Positions 23,174 to 36,359 are shown, counted from the first letter of the stretch. The stretch: DNA of 64,000 nt from Moringa oleifera (GCA_021397835.1 JAJFZO010000087.1:682001-746000), one strand, 5' to 3'. Made by a program: numbers and translations. The notes: generated by a model not told the origin, from the letters alone.

Positions 23174-24194
23174 GGAAGCTGAGGTGTAAAGAAAGACGGA
23201 GGAGGGTGATTCATGGTGAGCGAGAATGCCACTTGTGGAAGAGACAAAAGGGGGTGGAAAGCTTTGGGGTGTTTGGCGTTGAACTAGGAAACCAAGCATA
23301 TTTCTTTCTGTATTTGGATAAGCTTAATGTCACTTCAAGGGTTGAATGTCTTTTGGTGCCAACAGATCTAATTTGTGATGGGGTGTAATTCTGTGGAAGG
23401 CAGAGCAAAAGCACTTGAAAGCAGTGTGCTTCCATTTATGATCTTGTAATGTTTGTTTCCACCACTCTTCCTCTAAGACTTGATAGCAACCACATTTCCT
23501 CGACTTGTGCCTTTAAGTGCAAATGCCTTGTGCCCCTAATTGTTTCCAGGCAAAGAACATTTTAATCACAAAAATGATAAAAAAATCAAAATTTACTATT
23601 GATATGTATTGATATTTTAAAAACTTTTTCTTCCAGCTAAGGTCCTGAGTAATACACACTGTTTTCTCAGTGCTGCAGTTTCCCCATGATTAAAACTATG
23701 AATAAGGAGAAACAATCTGGCTTGTTGACTATAAAACAATGTCATTGGTGAAAAGAACACCCTGCAGATAAGAGCAATATTATTTAAGAAAATCATGGGA
23801 CCCTTTTAGCAGAACTTCCACACAGAAAGAAGAAAGGATGCAGAATGGAACAAAAGAAGGTTTTCTTATACAGATGATTATATCCCGTAATCATTTTGAA
23901 ACAGATTGCACAGTGGACAACAACCTGTAATGGTACAAATACATGAACAGTGTACTTTGACACGATAATTGCTGATGATGATGCCTGCCTCCAAATATAA
24001 ACAATAATAACAGTGCAGACACAAACCAAGCTAGGCATGAGAATAAGTAACAAAATGCGTGAGGCATTTGGGGACTTCTGTAGACATGTCCTTCTGAATC
24101 TGAACTTAGGATTTGGCTTTCATTGAATTCCTTTGAGACATTGTCCACTAATAATTGGAAACCAACCAGCAGAGACAGAAGATCTGCATCAACT

Positions 24195-27100
24195 TCATTT
24201 TTTGGAGAGGAAGGGCTTGACTGATTCTACAACTACCTGTGGAGAATCAAAGCAATGAATCAAATTGAAGAGATAGCACAGAAACTCAATTAGACGGTGT
24301 TAATGAAAACCCCACATCAGCTGTGGGAAACTTAGTCGCTCGTGTACATTTGGCAAAGTCTCAAAAACGAAAATCTAAGAGCTATGCTTCCAAATAATTC
24401 CAACAAATGCCTCTTCCCAAACACCCATGCCTATAGATTGACCCGCTTGCAAAAGCATTCAAGAAGGCAGTGAAATAGCACAAGAAATCATTTCTGAGAA
24501 CCCTGCCGCATTACAAGTGTAGAAAGGAAGGTTCAAGCCAATTAAACTAGAGTTCACAGCCATGATCATTACAATTTATCAGGCTATGCAGCACTTAAAG
24601 AGAACTTTTTATTTTAATCTGTCTTTCAGGGAAGGAGACTTCAGTATTTCCTATTATGCTTCTACCTATGACAAATCCTTAAAGTTCTTACCCTCCCATC
24701 ATAGGATAAAGATGCGAAAATCCAAGGCTCACGAGAACTCCAAGCAAGGCCTGTGATGAAAAAGTACAGGACATTAAGGAAGACTCAAAAGAAAAACCAG
24801 AGGGTTTGAAGCAATTACCATAGACACTGTCCTCATAATCACTGTATGAATTTACCAATGTATCTATTCGCTGACTCGGTGATTCAACATGGCTGTTAAC
24901 AACATAAAAGAAAATGAAAGCATGAAAATAAATCTAAAACTGAAATAGAACATTATACAAAGACGAGAATGACCTTTCAGATGTTAACTCATCACCACTT
25001 GATGTAGAAGTCAACCACAAGTTGACAGCTGAGTCTGTACCAGCACTCTGCAGTAGTTTCCCTCTGTCAGAAATATGACATAACTAACATACCCCAAAAA
25101 GATGCCATGTTCCTTCCATTCATCCAGTCGCCATCTCCTGGAGAATTAGTACTCAAAAAATGGAAGTATAAAGAGTTCTTTTTCCATTTATGAGAACAGT
25201 GATAACTTGCAAAAACTTTTTGCAAAACGCATATGAATATGTTTAGCATAGAGAGAGAAAGAGAGAGAGAGGATGAGGGAGACAGAGTACCAAAAGCAGC
25301 CCGTCATACTCAGGGTTACAACTGACAGCCCATGTCCTGCCAACATTATTAGACAGGCCACAAACCAAAAACTATGAGCACCTGAATAGGAACTAGGCCA
25401 AGTCAAAACATCTAAATTCTGTGCATATCACACATGAACATGGTTGTAGGAAAACTGAGGTTCAACATAATAAAAAAAAGGGACTACCAGTGCGAATGTC
25501 CAGGGAGATCTCGAATAGGAACCTTCGGCATCCTAAGATCCCATATATTTATCCCAGATTCATCCTCTGCAGTGACCTGTAAAGATTTCAAGAGTTGTGT
25601 TACAGCAAGAACTCTTAAAGCAGTGAAAGAATTTCCATATCTGAAATAACTATCTCATCAAACCAAACTCTAGAAGATCATGACATTCTTAATTGCATTT
25701 AGATAGATTCCAGACATGCTTATCTTGATACCACAATGGAATTGCTTTTCGTTTCAATTATCATCATTCACTGATTACAGAAAACAACGATTATATTCCT
25801 GGATGTCTCCATTGCTCTCCTTATATAAACAAAAGATTGAAGAGCTGACATGTATGATCTTGGTGTGAAATTAGACAAGCATTTCAAAGTATTTCAAAAA
25901 TGAGCCAGAATTTTTCTTTTAAAGAAGTATACATACATAGAGACACTATATATACATACAAAAATATGAATATGGTATAGTATCAGGTCTATGAGCTTTC
26001 TTCAGTAATCATTAAGCAAGAAAAGCACATGTCTGCATAATTTTTGTTGCAAACTTCTATAGGTAAAAAAAGTAAAAAATCTATAAAAAAATTTCTATCA
26101 GAACAAAAATCTAATTCTTACAAGTATATGCTTCTTCCTGGTGTCATAGTCCACATTTCGGATATGAGCATGTTCAATTGAATTCACCTTCCTGCAATTA
26201 AATAAATCCTGTCATTAAACACAGTGAAACTTAGATGAAAAGCAGGCACCATATTAAAGTGAAAGCAAGGAACCAAATAATTGACAGAAATCAATCTCAC
26301 TCTAGTTGAAAATGATATAGTATCATAGAGTAGCAAAACATAAAGCTGAAAATTGATCGGCTACCATGTGTCACCAAATGAATTACTTGGCCATTACATC
26401 AGGAAGGATCAGAACCACTAAAACATCTTACAGAAAGAATCTCTATACAGTCAACAATGCAGATCAGCTGACATTAGCAAGTAAATATATCCTAGAAAGA
26501 GAGAAGGCGGGCTAGTTACGAGGTGGGACATAATTCAAAGATAACATACTTCATTGTCCGTAGATCCCAGAACTGGACGGATGATTCACAAGTTGCTGCA
26601 ACAGCATTCATATCATGTGGATCCCATGCTCCACCAGATAAGCAGTGAAGCATGCCAGCAGATTCGTTAGACTGCACCTATATTTCACAACAAACCTAAG
26701 TTGCATCATATAGAGAATGCTAAGATAATATTAAGAAGGCAAACAGAACAAAATTTGCCATACCTAGTGAGACATAATGGGGCAAAAATTGATATTGAAT
26801 TACTATTTGAATTCCTTTAGGAAACGTACCTGAGCATCCTTCTTTGAACAATCTAAGCTCCACAAGAAAAGGTTTTCCTCATCCATGCTGATCAACTTTT
26901 CATATCTTCCAGATGGCCACCAAAGGATGCTGCCATGCATAAATAGAGAGTGAGGTTAAGAAATATAGAAAACAAAATCTGACTGCACAATGGAAAGCTC
27001 AGCATGAAATTCATACAGTTGGATAGACCTTAAAATGAAGTTTTCAAGCTAAAACATTGATAGATTTTTGTCTTATCATTACCTGTTAAATGTATTGTCT

Positions 27101-28345
27101 CAGAGCTTCAAAAACGTGCATCACCTTCAAACAGTGACATATATTGAACATAATTGTTTTGTTATTATTCATCCATCCATGCTAGTCTTAGGAAAGTTAT
27201 TTTAACCAAAGTTTGTACATGTGTGTTTGTGTGTGTATGAAAGAGAGAGAGAGAATTAATACAGAGCTGAATGCACTGGAAGATAGACTACTTTTACAAA
27301 GGATACATAGACTCACCAATTGATCTTACCAACATGTGCATCAAGGGAGGCAATCTTTTCCAGCTGAGGGGAATTTAACTGGCCATATAACTCAGGGATC
27401 TGCCAGATTGCTGCCTCATATGATTCACCTTGAATGGCAAAGAACAGCATCAAGCCATTATCTTAGATACAAAGATAGAAAGAAAAGACACTCTAAAGAG
27501 TCAGGAAATTTCCCTCCCAGTTTATACAAGTGCTCAACAGAAAAAGAAAAAGAAGAAAAATCCAGCAAAAATACCTGGCATGCGGTTTGGTCAAAATCTA
27601 GAAAATATGGTATTCTATATCTTATGAATTCGAATGACTATGATCTGTGAATTAAGGGCTTAAATTGTTGACAACACTGGCAAAACTCAATTAACCAGAA
27701 ATCAATAGAGTCTACAATTCAATTTTTTCTTCTTTTCAAAAGAGAAAAGCATAAATACTGCACTCATGCATGTGCACAGTCAAATCCATCCTCACAAAAG
27801 ACTTAGATGCAAAGTATTCATCAAAAGCATGGATTACTGAGTATTAACCAATTCAAAAATCATTCACATTATCCTGATCGGGACCAATCAGTTACCAGTA
27901 AAGAAGACAGTAGAGAATATGCGTTGATCGAAGGGGCAAGAAGCAAGGTCCCAGATCTCGTCAGGATGCGAAAACAAACCCTCGCATATGAGCTCGGTTC
28001 CACCTGAAGAAAGCCGAAGCAAATGAACCTGGTACATTGCAATCAATTAGATCTGATTAATCGAAGATGAGCAGCAGACATGACTAACCGAGATTATAAA
28101 ATAATAGAAACCTCATTTTCTTCTCTTAGACTGAGAGTGCCAGTAAGGAAGCTGGTATGGTCCGTGTCTGCTTTGACATCCGATATGCATCTAGCCTGTA
28201 CATAAAAATTAACATTTAGAATCCAGAAATCAGAGACTATGAGTTCATGGAGCTCAACAAAAAAACTGGTAATTAAGGTTTTGAACCAGAAGGTCTTGAC
28301 CTGGTATTTCAAACCGTAGCCTATCCCCGATGATCCTCCTTGCAT
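24195..28345 (-). CDS. EIPR1/TSSC1-type WD40 repeat protein
   Basis: Thirteen exons on the minus strand: 28345-28301, 28195-28112, 28028-27896, 27428-27317, 26929-26830, 26677-26550, 26191-26122, 25576-25488, 25336-25291, 25047-24974, 24892-24819, 24750-24692, 24236-24195. They join in frame to 351 residues. WD-type blocks include SHPDEIWDLASCP, KINCILWWPSGRYEK, SGGAWDPHDMNAVAA, SSVQFWDLRT, IRNVDYDTRKKHILV, SGINIWDLRMP and EDSVYGLAWSS. The N-terminus MQGGSSGIGYGLKYQ and overall order fit the EARP/GARP complex-interacting protein 1 (TSSC1) family. In animals that protein helps endosome-to-Golgi retrieval and dense-core vesicle traffic; the plant role is inferred. Exon 4 must use the GT at 27316; a stronger-looking GTAAG sits 13 bases upstream and would break the frame. 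Confidence 0.9.
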
Positions 28346-29773
28346 CGCCTCTCCGCTTGATTACAACAATTCAGGTAAGCTACCACAGCTTTCACTCAGA
28401 TTTCCTCAGCAGAGAGTGAAGGTATAATACTTCCTCATGTGGAGAAGAGAACCCCCTTCGTCGACACGAAGATGACTTGCATTAGATGGGCTTTTTCACT
28501 AAGGGCCCGAGAAAATGCAAACGGACCAGTAAATGTACTTGCAGAAGTCTCCATCGTGGGTCCCTACATTAAGCCCCAGCTTGCTCAATTTTAGGCATAG
28601 GCTCAGCCCAAGATTAAAAATATCTTTTATTTATCTTTTTACTTTAATAAAAAATTAACAACTAAGAAGAATCATATTACATTTTTATTTTTCTGTAAAA
28701 TAATTAATTATTTATAATTTTATTTCTGAAATTAATTAGCACATCAAAATTGAAAACAAGGGGAGGCCATGTGCAGGACAACCATGGTTTTCCAGTTCTC
28801 AGGTATGGTATGCTTGACCAAACTGATTTCGTCCGCCCAAAGCAATTTCCAGGCGTCACCGAGGTGGGGCCGGCAGCTGGACTGATAATAAACGAAACCT
28901 AGTCCTAGTGGCGCACGATTACCTCTACAGTACACGTGGCTTATTTTAAGTGGCCATCACATCTCACTTGAATTCCGCACCCTCTCGTTATTTATTAATT
29001 TATTATTAAACCAGAGACAATTAAAAGTTAATAAATTTATAATAGATAATTAATTATTACTATTAGTTCATTAAAAGTTATATTAATAAAAATGTATTTA
29101 AGAACTATAAAATTTGGTTTAAAAACAAATTCCTAAGAATATTCTTGTATTTATTGAGTTATTAATATAACAATAAATTAAATTTCAATTTATATTATAA
29201 ATTTTTCTAAAAAGAAATATGGAAATATTTTATATTTTTAAGAAAAAAGGAACCGTTTTAAGGAGAATCTCGTGAGAGAAGAACTAAACATTTTAAAATT
29301 GAATTTGGCCCTATTATCAAAATAACTGAAGAGACGTGGCTACGCAACAGTAGCAGTTGTTTTTCCGTTTGTGATCAAGCCATACTTAATTAGGTAAAGC
29401 AAGTTTTTTTAGAATACTGTGGAAGAGTAAACAGGAAGGCCTCAATAACCTCCACAAGGTAGCATAATTACCGCCCAACTCCAGCTCCCTCTCCTCGCGC
29501 TAAAAGTTCCTGCTATATGCCTTATCTTCCTTCACATGTTCATACCCCAACAACAAGAAGAGAAGAAGAAGTTTGAGTCAATCATCTGTGATTTTTGATT
29601 TCAGAGTCTCATGATTATCACTCTATTGTGATTCTTTTGTCGTCTCTGGATTTGTGTAATCTCTGTTTGTGTGTGAATTTCTGTATGATGAAGCCATAAC
29701 CAAGGTTCATCGAGGGTTTTATTCATAGGGGGAACAAGAGGAAGAGATACTGAAGAGCATACGAAACGTCGCT
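28346..29773. other. Head-to-head spacer between the EIPR1-type gene and the GT-like gene
   Basis: No gene was recognised. Bases 28600-29260 are AT-rich with no clear repeat family match. Bases 29400-29770 probably hold the promoter and leader of the plus-strand gene. A short open frame at 28744-28935 (-) has no family resemblance. Confidence 0.4.
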
Positions 29774-31989
29774 ATGCATGTTGCGAGATGGTTCTCGGAT
29801 CTTAATTGGCGGCTCGTGTTTTCATTGATCCCGTCGTTGTCTTTGCTTGCTTTTATTTCCCTATCGTCCACGCCTATAAACCCTTTTCCTTCCTTTGGCC
29901 TCTTGCGCTCCACTATTTACAACCGTACCCTCACCGTAACTGATTCTTCCGATTATCTAACGAGTGATGTCTCCAGTGCCAGTGAATCGGCGGGGACACG
30001 GTGGGGAGACGAGTTGAATCGGTCGAGAATCGCGGTGTGTTTAGTGGGCGGGGCGAGGAGGTTCGAGCTCACAGGGCCATCCATTGTGGAGAACATTCTC
30101 AATGTGTACCCGAACGCAGACCTGTTCCTGCACAGTCCCCTGGACAACAACGCCTTCAAGTTCTCTCTCTTGAAGGTCGCCCCCAGGCTGGCCTGGGTCC
30201 GCATTTTCGAGCCTCAACCAATACCAGAAACCGAGTCGCAGATCCGTGTCCTCACGGCGAGTAACTCACCCAATGGCATTCAGGTAATTCTTTTCCTGCA
30301 ACCATTTCATGGTTGTATCAAAATCAGATTCGCAACGGATGTTTCTTTTGGACATCAGCCTTTAGATGTTTTGTTGTTTAAAGCTGAAGCAAAAAAAGAT
30401 AATGACGCCCTGGAGTTTCTTCTTAGTTGTTGTATCTCTCACCGTACGACATGGCAGTAGTTATGGTTGTTGTACCTTCCCATCAAATTAGGCCTTGAAA
30501 TCTTTGCTTTATTTTCCCTTAATATCAGTTTATCACATTCAAGGAAAGAGGATGAATACCCATTTATCTTCCTTATTTGAATCCAATAGTTAAGTTTTTG
30601 ATTTCTTGCTTGCTTAGGTTCCATTGATGGCGGGATAGGTTTTGACCGCAAAAAGATGAGATCAGTTAGCTGCAGTAAATTGACTTCAGTTAACCTATAC
30701 CCAAATTCGCCAAATTAGGTGGGTTTTTTATCTTGGGTTTTTACCATTGACCAGAGCTTTGATTTTTAGTCAAAGTGCACCTCATCTTTTCAAATCCTTT
30801 CTCCTCATTTTCTGGCTATGCAACTGATTTTCTTTCCGTTGATTCTTCTTCCATGTCTCATTTTTCTTTCTTGTCAAACATCATGAATAGACTTGCAGTT
30901 TCTTGACACATTTCAGTGCCTCAAATTTTCGAACAATAATAAGTCTATAGCAGACTATTAGGGCAAGAAAAGGCCATTAGTAAAAGAAGGCCTCCTTCCT
31001 TTGTCCCGTTAGTATCTTTTTTCTTTTCCCTTTGGGGCTAAGAGACTGATATTCTTGTACAAAGCAGAGTTTAGTACATCATCCGATATCCATGAGTGCC
31101 CCCACCACATTACATGATGAACCTGATACTGCAGATATCAAGCCAGGAAATAAAGCAAAAAGAAAAAGGACTGCTTATTTACAAGTCTTTGCTATGCTTT
31201 GCGTTGCAGGGCCTTCTGCAATATTTCAACCTAGTGGAGGGATGTCTGACGATGATAAACGCGTACCAAGAGCAGAAAAGCTTCACTTACGAGTGGATAA
31301 TTCGGACTCGGGTAGACGGGTATTGGAATGCCCCGCTCCGCCCCGAAAACTTCATTCCGGGTCAGTACCTAGTCCCTCCCGGATCCTCCTATGGCGGGCT
31401 CAACGACCGGCTCGGCATCGGCGACCTTCATACTTCGACGGTAGCTCTCTCTCGCCTCTCACTCATTCCCAAACTCGACGCGGCTGGGTACACCAAGCTC
31501 AACTCGGAAGCGGCCTTCAAAGCCCAACTCGCCATCCAAGGCATACCCTACTTAACAAAACGCGTCCCCTTTTGCGTCGTGACGGACCGCAAATACAACT
31601 TCCCTCCGTCCCGTTTTGGAGTGCCGGTGGCGGCGCTGTCTAGCCCTGGCCCGCTGAGTGGAGCTAAGTGCAGGCCATGCACGCCGGCGTGTCAAGGGCC
31701 CTGCGTGGCGGACTTCATGCCGTTGCTAGACAAAGACTGGAGCTGGACCCACTGGGCCAACGGCACTCTTGAGTTGTGCGATGCCCATGGCGATTGGGAG
31801 AGAGGTTGGCAGAAGATTTTCGACAGAACCGCCGGAAAGAAGCTCGCTGATGCCAGGAAGCGAGTCTCCACTGGGAAGCTAAGAGACTGCATTGATGCTT
31901 TCAGTGAAATGAAACGTAGAGCTCTCAACTGGGAAACTCCTCCTGTCGGGGATATCTGTAGACTCGGCTTGGGGCCAAAACAGAGATAG
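29774..31989 (+). CDS. Membrane-anchored glycosyltransferase-like protein of unknown function
   Basis: Two exons, 29774-30283 and 31210-31989, join in phase 0 to give 429 residues. A single membrane segment lies at about 13-31 after a short basic N-terminus, which suggests a type II membrane protein. The luminal part starts near residue 80 with [20 protein letters not shown], typical of plant proteins annotated only as DUF7796 or calcium-ion-binding-like (for example At4g12700 and At2g04280, from memory). It has a DxD-like motif in RTRVDGYW (~202-209), a block [11 protein letters not shown] and a cysteine cluster [12 protein letters not shown]. These suggest a nucleotide-sugar-dependent transferase fold, but no reaction is established. 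The start is the first in-frame Met before the membrane segment. Confidence 0.85.
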
Positions 31990-32539
31990 ATGACAGTTCT
32001 GCATCTGAGCAGGGATTTTCACTGTAAAAACATGAAAAATAAGGGGTAATTTTGGACATTTAGGGGTAGAGATTCTAATTACTTGTATTTGTATTTGGCA
32101 TGGCGTACTTTATACTTCTATTCTTCTGACAGAGATACTATCTAGTGATATGACATCATTAATTATCATGAGCCAAACGTGGAACATCCATTTCAACTTC
32201 TCTTCTACTCGCCTGTCCCATCAACGTGCGTGTATATATATATAAAGTAAATTAAATTTATTTTTAATATAATTTGGATACATCAATTCAACATATTATA
32301 TATTAATTTAATTTAATTTATATTAGTTTTAATTTAAATCAATTATTGAAATTAAAAATATTTTTATTAAAATACATCAAAATACTTTAAGTAAGTTTTA
32401 AATAATTGATATTTTAAATTTTATAATTTTATAAAATTTGTAATTTTAATAATACAAATTTTTCAAAAAATAATTTTAATATTAAAAAATATTTTTAAAA
32501 CATTTAAACTTTTTTATAATTATATAAATTTTTATTTAA

Positions 32540-33030
32540 TTGAATATTATTTAAAATCTGAGTTCTACACTCAATCTCCAATTAAATCTAACTTTTAAAA
32601 CTTTTTTAATATCAATTTAAATCAAATTAAATTTTATTAAAAATTTCAAAATTAAAAATATTTAAATTAAAAAAATGTTATGATAAATTTTATTTAAAAT
32701 TTTTCATAAATATAAAAAATATTCAAACCATCATTATAAAAAAAATTAAATTTTTTAAATACTAAAAATATTTTTTAAAAAATTAAAACTATCAAAATTT
32801 TAAAATATTAATAAAAATAATTTATTGATTAAAAATATTTAAATTTTAAAAATAAAATCAAAATAAAATATAAAATAAATTTAAGTAAATTTGTATGCAT
32901 TTTAATAATAAAAATATCGTTAATTTTTATATTTATTTTTATTAAAAATTAATTTAAATAAAATTAATAAATCAAAATTTATTTAATGAAATTTTAAAAA
33001 TAAAAAAGTTTAAAGTGATTTTTATCTTTT
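32540..33030 (+). repeat. AT-rich foldback repeat, family A, copy 3
   Basis: It carries the same order of blocks as copies 1 and 2: TTTTATTTAAAATTTTTCATAAATATAAAA, then CCATCATTATAAAAAAAATT, then TTTTTTAAATACTAAAA, then AAAATATAAAATAAATTTAA and AATAATAAAAATAT. Ends are degraded and the boundaries are approximate. It lies within the long AT-rich spacer 31990-34763, where no gene was recognised. Confidence 0.55.
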
Positions 33031-33939
33031 CTTTGAAATAAAAATATTTTTTAATTTAAATTTTATTAAATAAAATTTATAATTTAAATATCTTTTAGTT
33101 TTTAAATTATTTAACATAAATTAAATTAGATTAAAATCAGATATAATGTAAAATAAAAAATCAACGTAATTCATTATTTTTATTTTTATTTTATTGTTAT
33201 TATTTATAGTATATCTTATTTTTGAGTTTATTAAAAGTAAATTATAGAATATATCTCATAAAATGAATTCTATGCAGATTGGGAACTATCTTAGGCAAAG
33301 GAAGGCTGAAAAGCTAAACGGCGCGCTAACTTAAGCTTAAAGTACACGCCACAATTGTATGTCTACATTACAAGTTGGGTGGGCGCTATCATTTCCCTTT
33401 GAACCAAAGCCTCATTGTTCACATGCATATTAAACAATGTTAAGCACTAAGAACTAATTAGGAAGGAAACGAACAAAAATCCGTGAACGGAAAGTGGAAA
33501 ATGGGGCAGATAGGTGGCCGAGTTGACAGGTTCATCCAAATCTTACTGGCTTTTTTGTTCTTTCTAATTTCGATTGGGTTACAAAATTTAAATATTATAT
33601 ATTTCATCTTTAAGTAGATAATATTTATTTAAAAATAAATTATCACATAAAACCTCCACTCCAAATCAAATCTAATAAAATTAAAAACATTTGAAATATT
33701 TTAAAGAATGACTTTACCTTTTCAAATTTGAATAATATTTTATTCGTAAATTATTTATTTATATATTTAAAAAATATTAAATTTTAATTGATAAAAAATT
33801 ATTTATATTTAAATTATTAATTTTTATCAAATTTAATTTGATTTTGATTAATAATATTTTTTAATTTTTTCTAAAAAATAAATTGACTTGTATTAAAAAA
33901 TAATAAGTATTTTTTAAAAAAATTAAAGTTAAAATTTAT

Positions 33940-34420
33940 TAGAAAAATTTTTCTATTAAAATTTATATTTTTACTAAATTTTAATATAAATTTTATTCAT
34001 AATTTTTATTAATATGAACAACAATTTATAAAAAATTATTTATTTAAAATTAATATATTTTGAAATTTTAATATAACATTTTTAGTTATAATTTTTTAAT
34101 TTTAATTATTTTATGCATATGATGTATTTTATTTATATAATTATTTTAATATTTTTAAAATATTATTTAAAATAAATAAAATATTTTTTACATTAAATTT
34201 AATAAAAATATTTAAAATAAAAATATTTAAAAATAAATGTATTTTATTTTATTTAAATATTATTTTAAAAATATTATAATAATTATACATACACAAAACT
34301 ATTAATATTAACTAAAGATTATAAATAAAATTTTAATTTTAATATATGCAAATATAAATTTTAAATAAATATAAATTTTTTCATAAATTTTAATTGAAAA
34401 TTATAAATAAAATATATAAA
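33940..34420. repeat. AT-rich foldback repeat, family B, copy 1
   Basis: The left half reads ATTTTATGCATATGATGTAT then TTTATATAATTATTTTAATA. The right half contains its approximate inverse, TATTATAATAATTATACATA then CACAAAACTATTAATATTAA. The central AAATAAATAAAATATTTTTT region and the flanks match copy 43660-44080. No frame is present; boundaries are approximate. Confidence 0.5.
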
Positions 34421-34763
34421 ATATTTTTACATGTAATTAACCTTTAAAAAAAATGATAATCTGTGTGCCCATAACAAATGGAACAGACAGAGGCCCTTGC
34501 CTTACTTGCCTTATTTGAATTTTCAGGCCTTGGCCTGTGCTTGGAACATGAAGATTAATAAGCACCACGTGTAATAAAGAGAAAATTAAATAAATTTAAT
34601 GGATTTAAAGGCATTAATTAGGAGTAATTCAGGCCGAGTTAGCTGGAGTTAGTCATAACGACAAACCCAGAATGAACGGAAATCAAATAAACTACGCCCA
34701 GACGGGAAGTGTAGGTTACAGCGAGAAAGGGAAATAGTAGAAGAGAAAGAGTGATTTTTTGAG

Positions 34764-35051
34764 TTATTGTATGTAGGATTGGCCGGTGATGTCGATATCT
34801 CTATCGCCGGACGACGGAGGCGGTTGGTGCTTGGGCTGGGTGGCCGGACCAGGATCAGGCCCGTCGGCACTCTGTGTCTCACTTGCCGGTGGCTTCTTGG
34901 GGTTTTCCTGTTGGCCTTGCTCAGTTCCGTACATTCCGCCACCGTAGGCACCTTGAGTCACCGGCTTCATCGGCGAAATAGTTGGAGGCTGATGCTCTTC
35001 CTTTTGGCTCCCTCCGTCTCCTTCTTTCTCTGTATGCTTCTCCATTACCAA
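34764..35051 (-). CDS. Small hydrophilic LEA-like protein, function unknown
   Basis: A single open frame of 95 residues starts MVMEKHTEKEGDGG. It is strongly hydrophilic and rich in Gln, Pro, Gly, Lys and Glu. It has no Cys or Trp, no signal peptide and no membrane segment. Short blocks include TISPMKPVTQGAYGGGMYGT and, near the C-terminus, SSGDRDIDITGQSYIQ. This composition fits an intrinsically disordered LEA or seed-maturation-type protein, but I cannot name the family. A second Met at residue 3 is an alternative start. Three ACGT-core motifs lie 66-111 bases upstream of the ATG, which fits abscisic-acid or seed expression. An opposite-strand frame of similar size overlaps it but has a frame-shadow composition and was not chosen. 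Confidence 0.7.
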   Translation of the reverse strand: MVMEKHTEKEGDGGSQKEEHQPPTISPMKPVTQGAYGGGMYGTEQGQQENPKKPPASETQSADGPDPGPATQPKHQPPPSSGDRDIDITGQSYIQ

Positions 35052-35116
35052 TTTGGTTCTGGTTAGGGTTGTTGCTCGCCTTGCCTTTGTAGCAGAATTT
35101 TCTTGCAGGAATTAAT

Positions 35117-35162
35117 GACACGTGTCTGATTGTTGACGTGGCATCTAAAGAGACAGCCACGT
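35117..35162 (-). promoter_or_regulatory. Three ABRE/G-box-like motifs upstream of the small LEA-like gene
   Basis: The palindrome GACACGTGTC is at 35117-35126. TGACGTGGC begins at 35134, and GCCACGTT lies at about 35156-35163. All three have an ACGT core and sit within 46 bases, close to the start codon at 35051. Pairs of such motifs are the classical ABA-response arrangement; function is inferred. Confidence 0.6.
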
Positions 35163-35840
35163 TGCTTATCTGTTGCATGAGAATGCTGATGCAAGAAATC
35201 ATGTTGGGCTCTTAATGGGCTCATTTATCCATTCTTCTGTAGCCCATAGTTGGCATAGTTCAAATGGTAATTTATTAAAATTTTAATTATAAAATAAACA
35301 TTTTTTAGTAATACTATAAAAAATATTTATGTTATATTATAAAAATTTTAATTTTATAAATCAAATCTTTATCTATCAATTTAAATTTAATTTAATTTGG
35401 TTTTAAAATACAAAATATTTTAATATATAAAAAAATACTGAATTTAACAATATTTTAAAAAAATATATTACATTACTAAAATTATAAAAATTATAAAAAT
35501 AATTTTAAATAATTTGAAAAATAAAACATAAAATTTATTTGAATCATTTTTAAGTGTCTAAATTTATTTGAATCTATAAAGTTAAAAAATAAAATTTATA
35601 AATTATAATTTGATTTCTATTTTTTAAAATATATTAAATTTTAATTTAATTTATAAAATATAATTTAAACTTTTAAGTAATTTTTATTTATATTTTAAAA
35701 TTAATTATAAAAAGTTTGTTGCTACTTTTCACTGGAGGGGTACCTTCTTATCGTGTCCAGTGGGCTGAGTCAATGCGGACAACCCCAGTCTGTTAGTTGC
35801 CATCGTGACTTAACGTGAAAACAGAAATCGTTATAAAGTT

Positions 35841-35854
35841 GCATGCATGCATGC
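35841..35854. promoter_or_regulatory. Tandem RY/Sph motifs (GCATGCATGCATGC)
   Basis: A perfect self-complementary 14-mer contains overlapping CATGCATG RY elements, the binding site of B3 factors of the ABI3/FUS3 type. It lies 0.79 kb upstream of the LEA-like gene. It could also be a chance simple repeat. Confidence 0.45.
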
Positions 35855-36359
35855 TACTCCACCGTCACTGAACAGAATCTCGTGCCTTAATTTTGGGAAT
35901 CTCGTGCCCTTGTGAGAAGGACAAGTTTGTTCCGAGCCTATCTGTCATGTCCGGTTGCCAAGCGTGGATGATTTCTTGACCCAAGCAGTTCACTTGGCTC
36001 AATAAATATTACATTTATCTATTAATTTATAGTCAACTTGACCAGTCAGAAATACAGCTTAGCTCATCATCTTCAATGGTCTAACCTCATCAATTTTTGA
36101 AAGTGTTCTTTATTTTATATGCAATGATATTTCATGCTATTTAATTTTTTTATTTATTTTTCTTTGCTTAATTCTGATGATAAAAATTTTTAGATTAATT
36201 TTACGAATAAGCCATGTTTTATTTTGGTCATTTGTAATTTAATTAGTTGTTATGAACTTATTATTTCATGTTATATATATTTTACGATTTTAGAACATAT
36301 CTACAAACAATTTGATGTTCATATGTGGCTAAGTATAAAAATCACATGTACTTTTTGCA

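Noticed and set aside
23211..23435. 74-codon minus-strand frame between ESV1 and the EIPR1-type gene
   Set aside because: Its composition is not protein-like, it has no conserved motifs, and it overlaps another frame of equal quality.
28744..28935. 63-codon minus-strand frame in the 28.3-29.8 kb spacer
   Set aside because: No domain or similarity was recognised; it is short enough to occur by chance.
31092..31643. 183-codon plus-strand frame
   Set aside because: It is out of frame with the supported second exon of the GT-like gene (31210-31989) and has frame-shadow composition.
34767..35066. Plus-strand frame of 99 codons overlapping the LEA-like gene
   Set aside because: The minus-strand frame has a more protein-like, disordered composition and ABRE motifs upstream. 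The plus frame is rich in Leu/Arg/Ser shadow codons. The choice is not certain.
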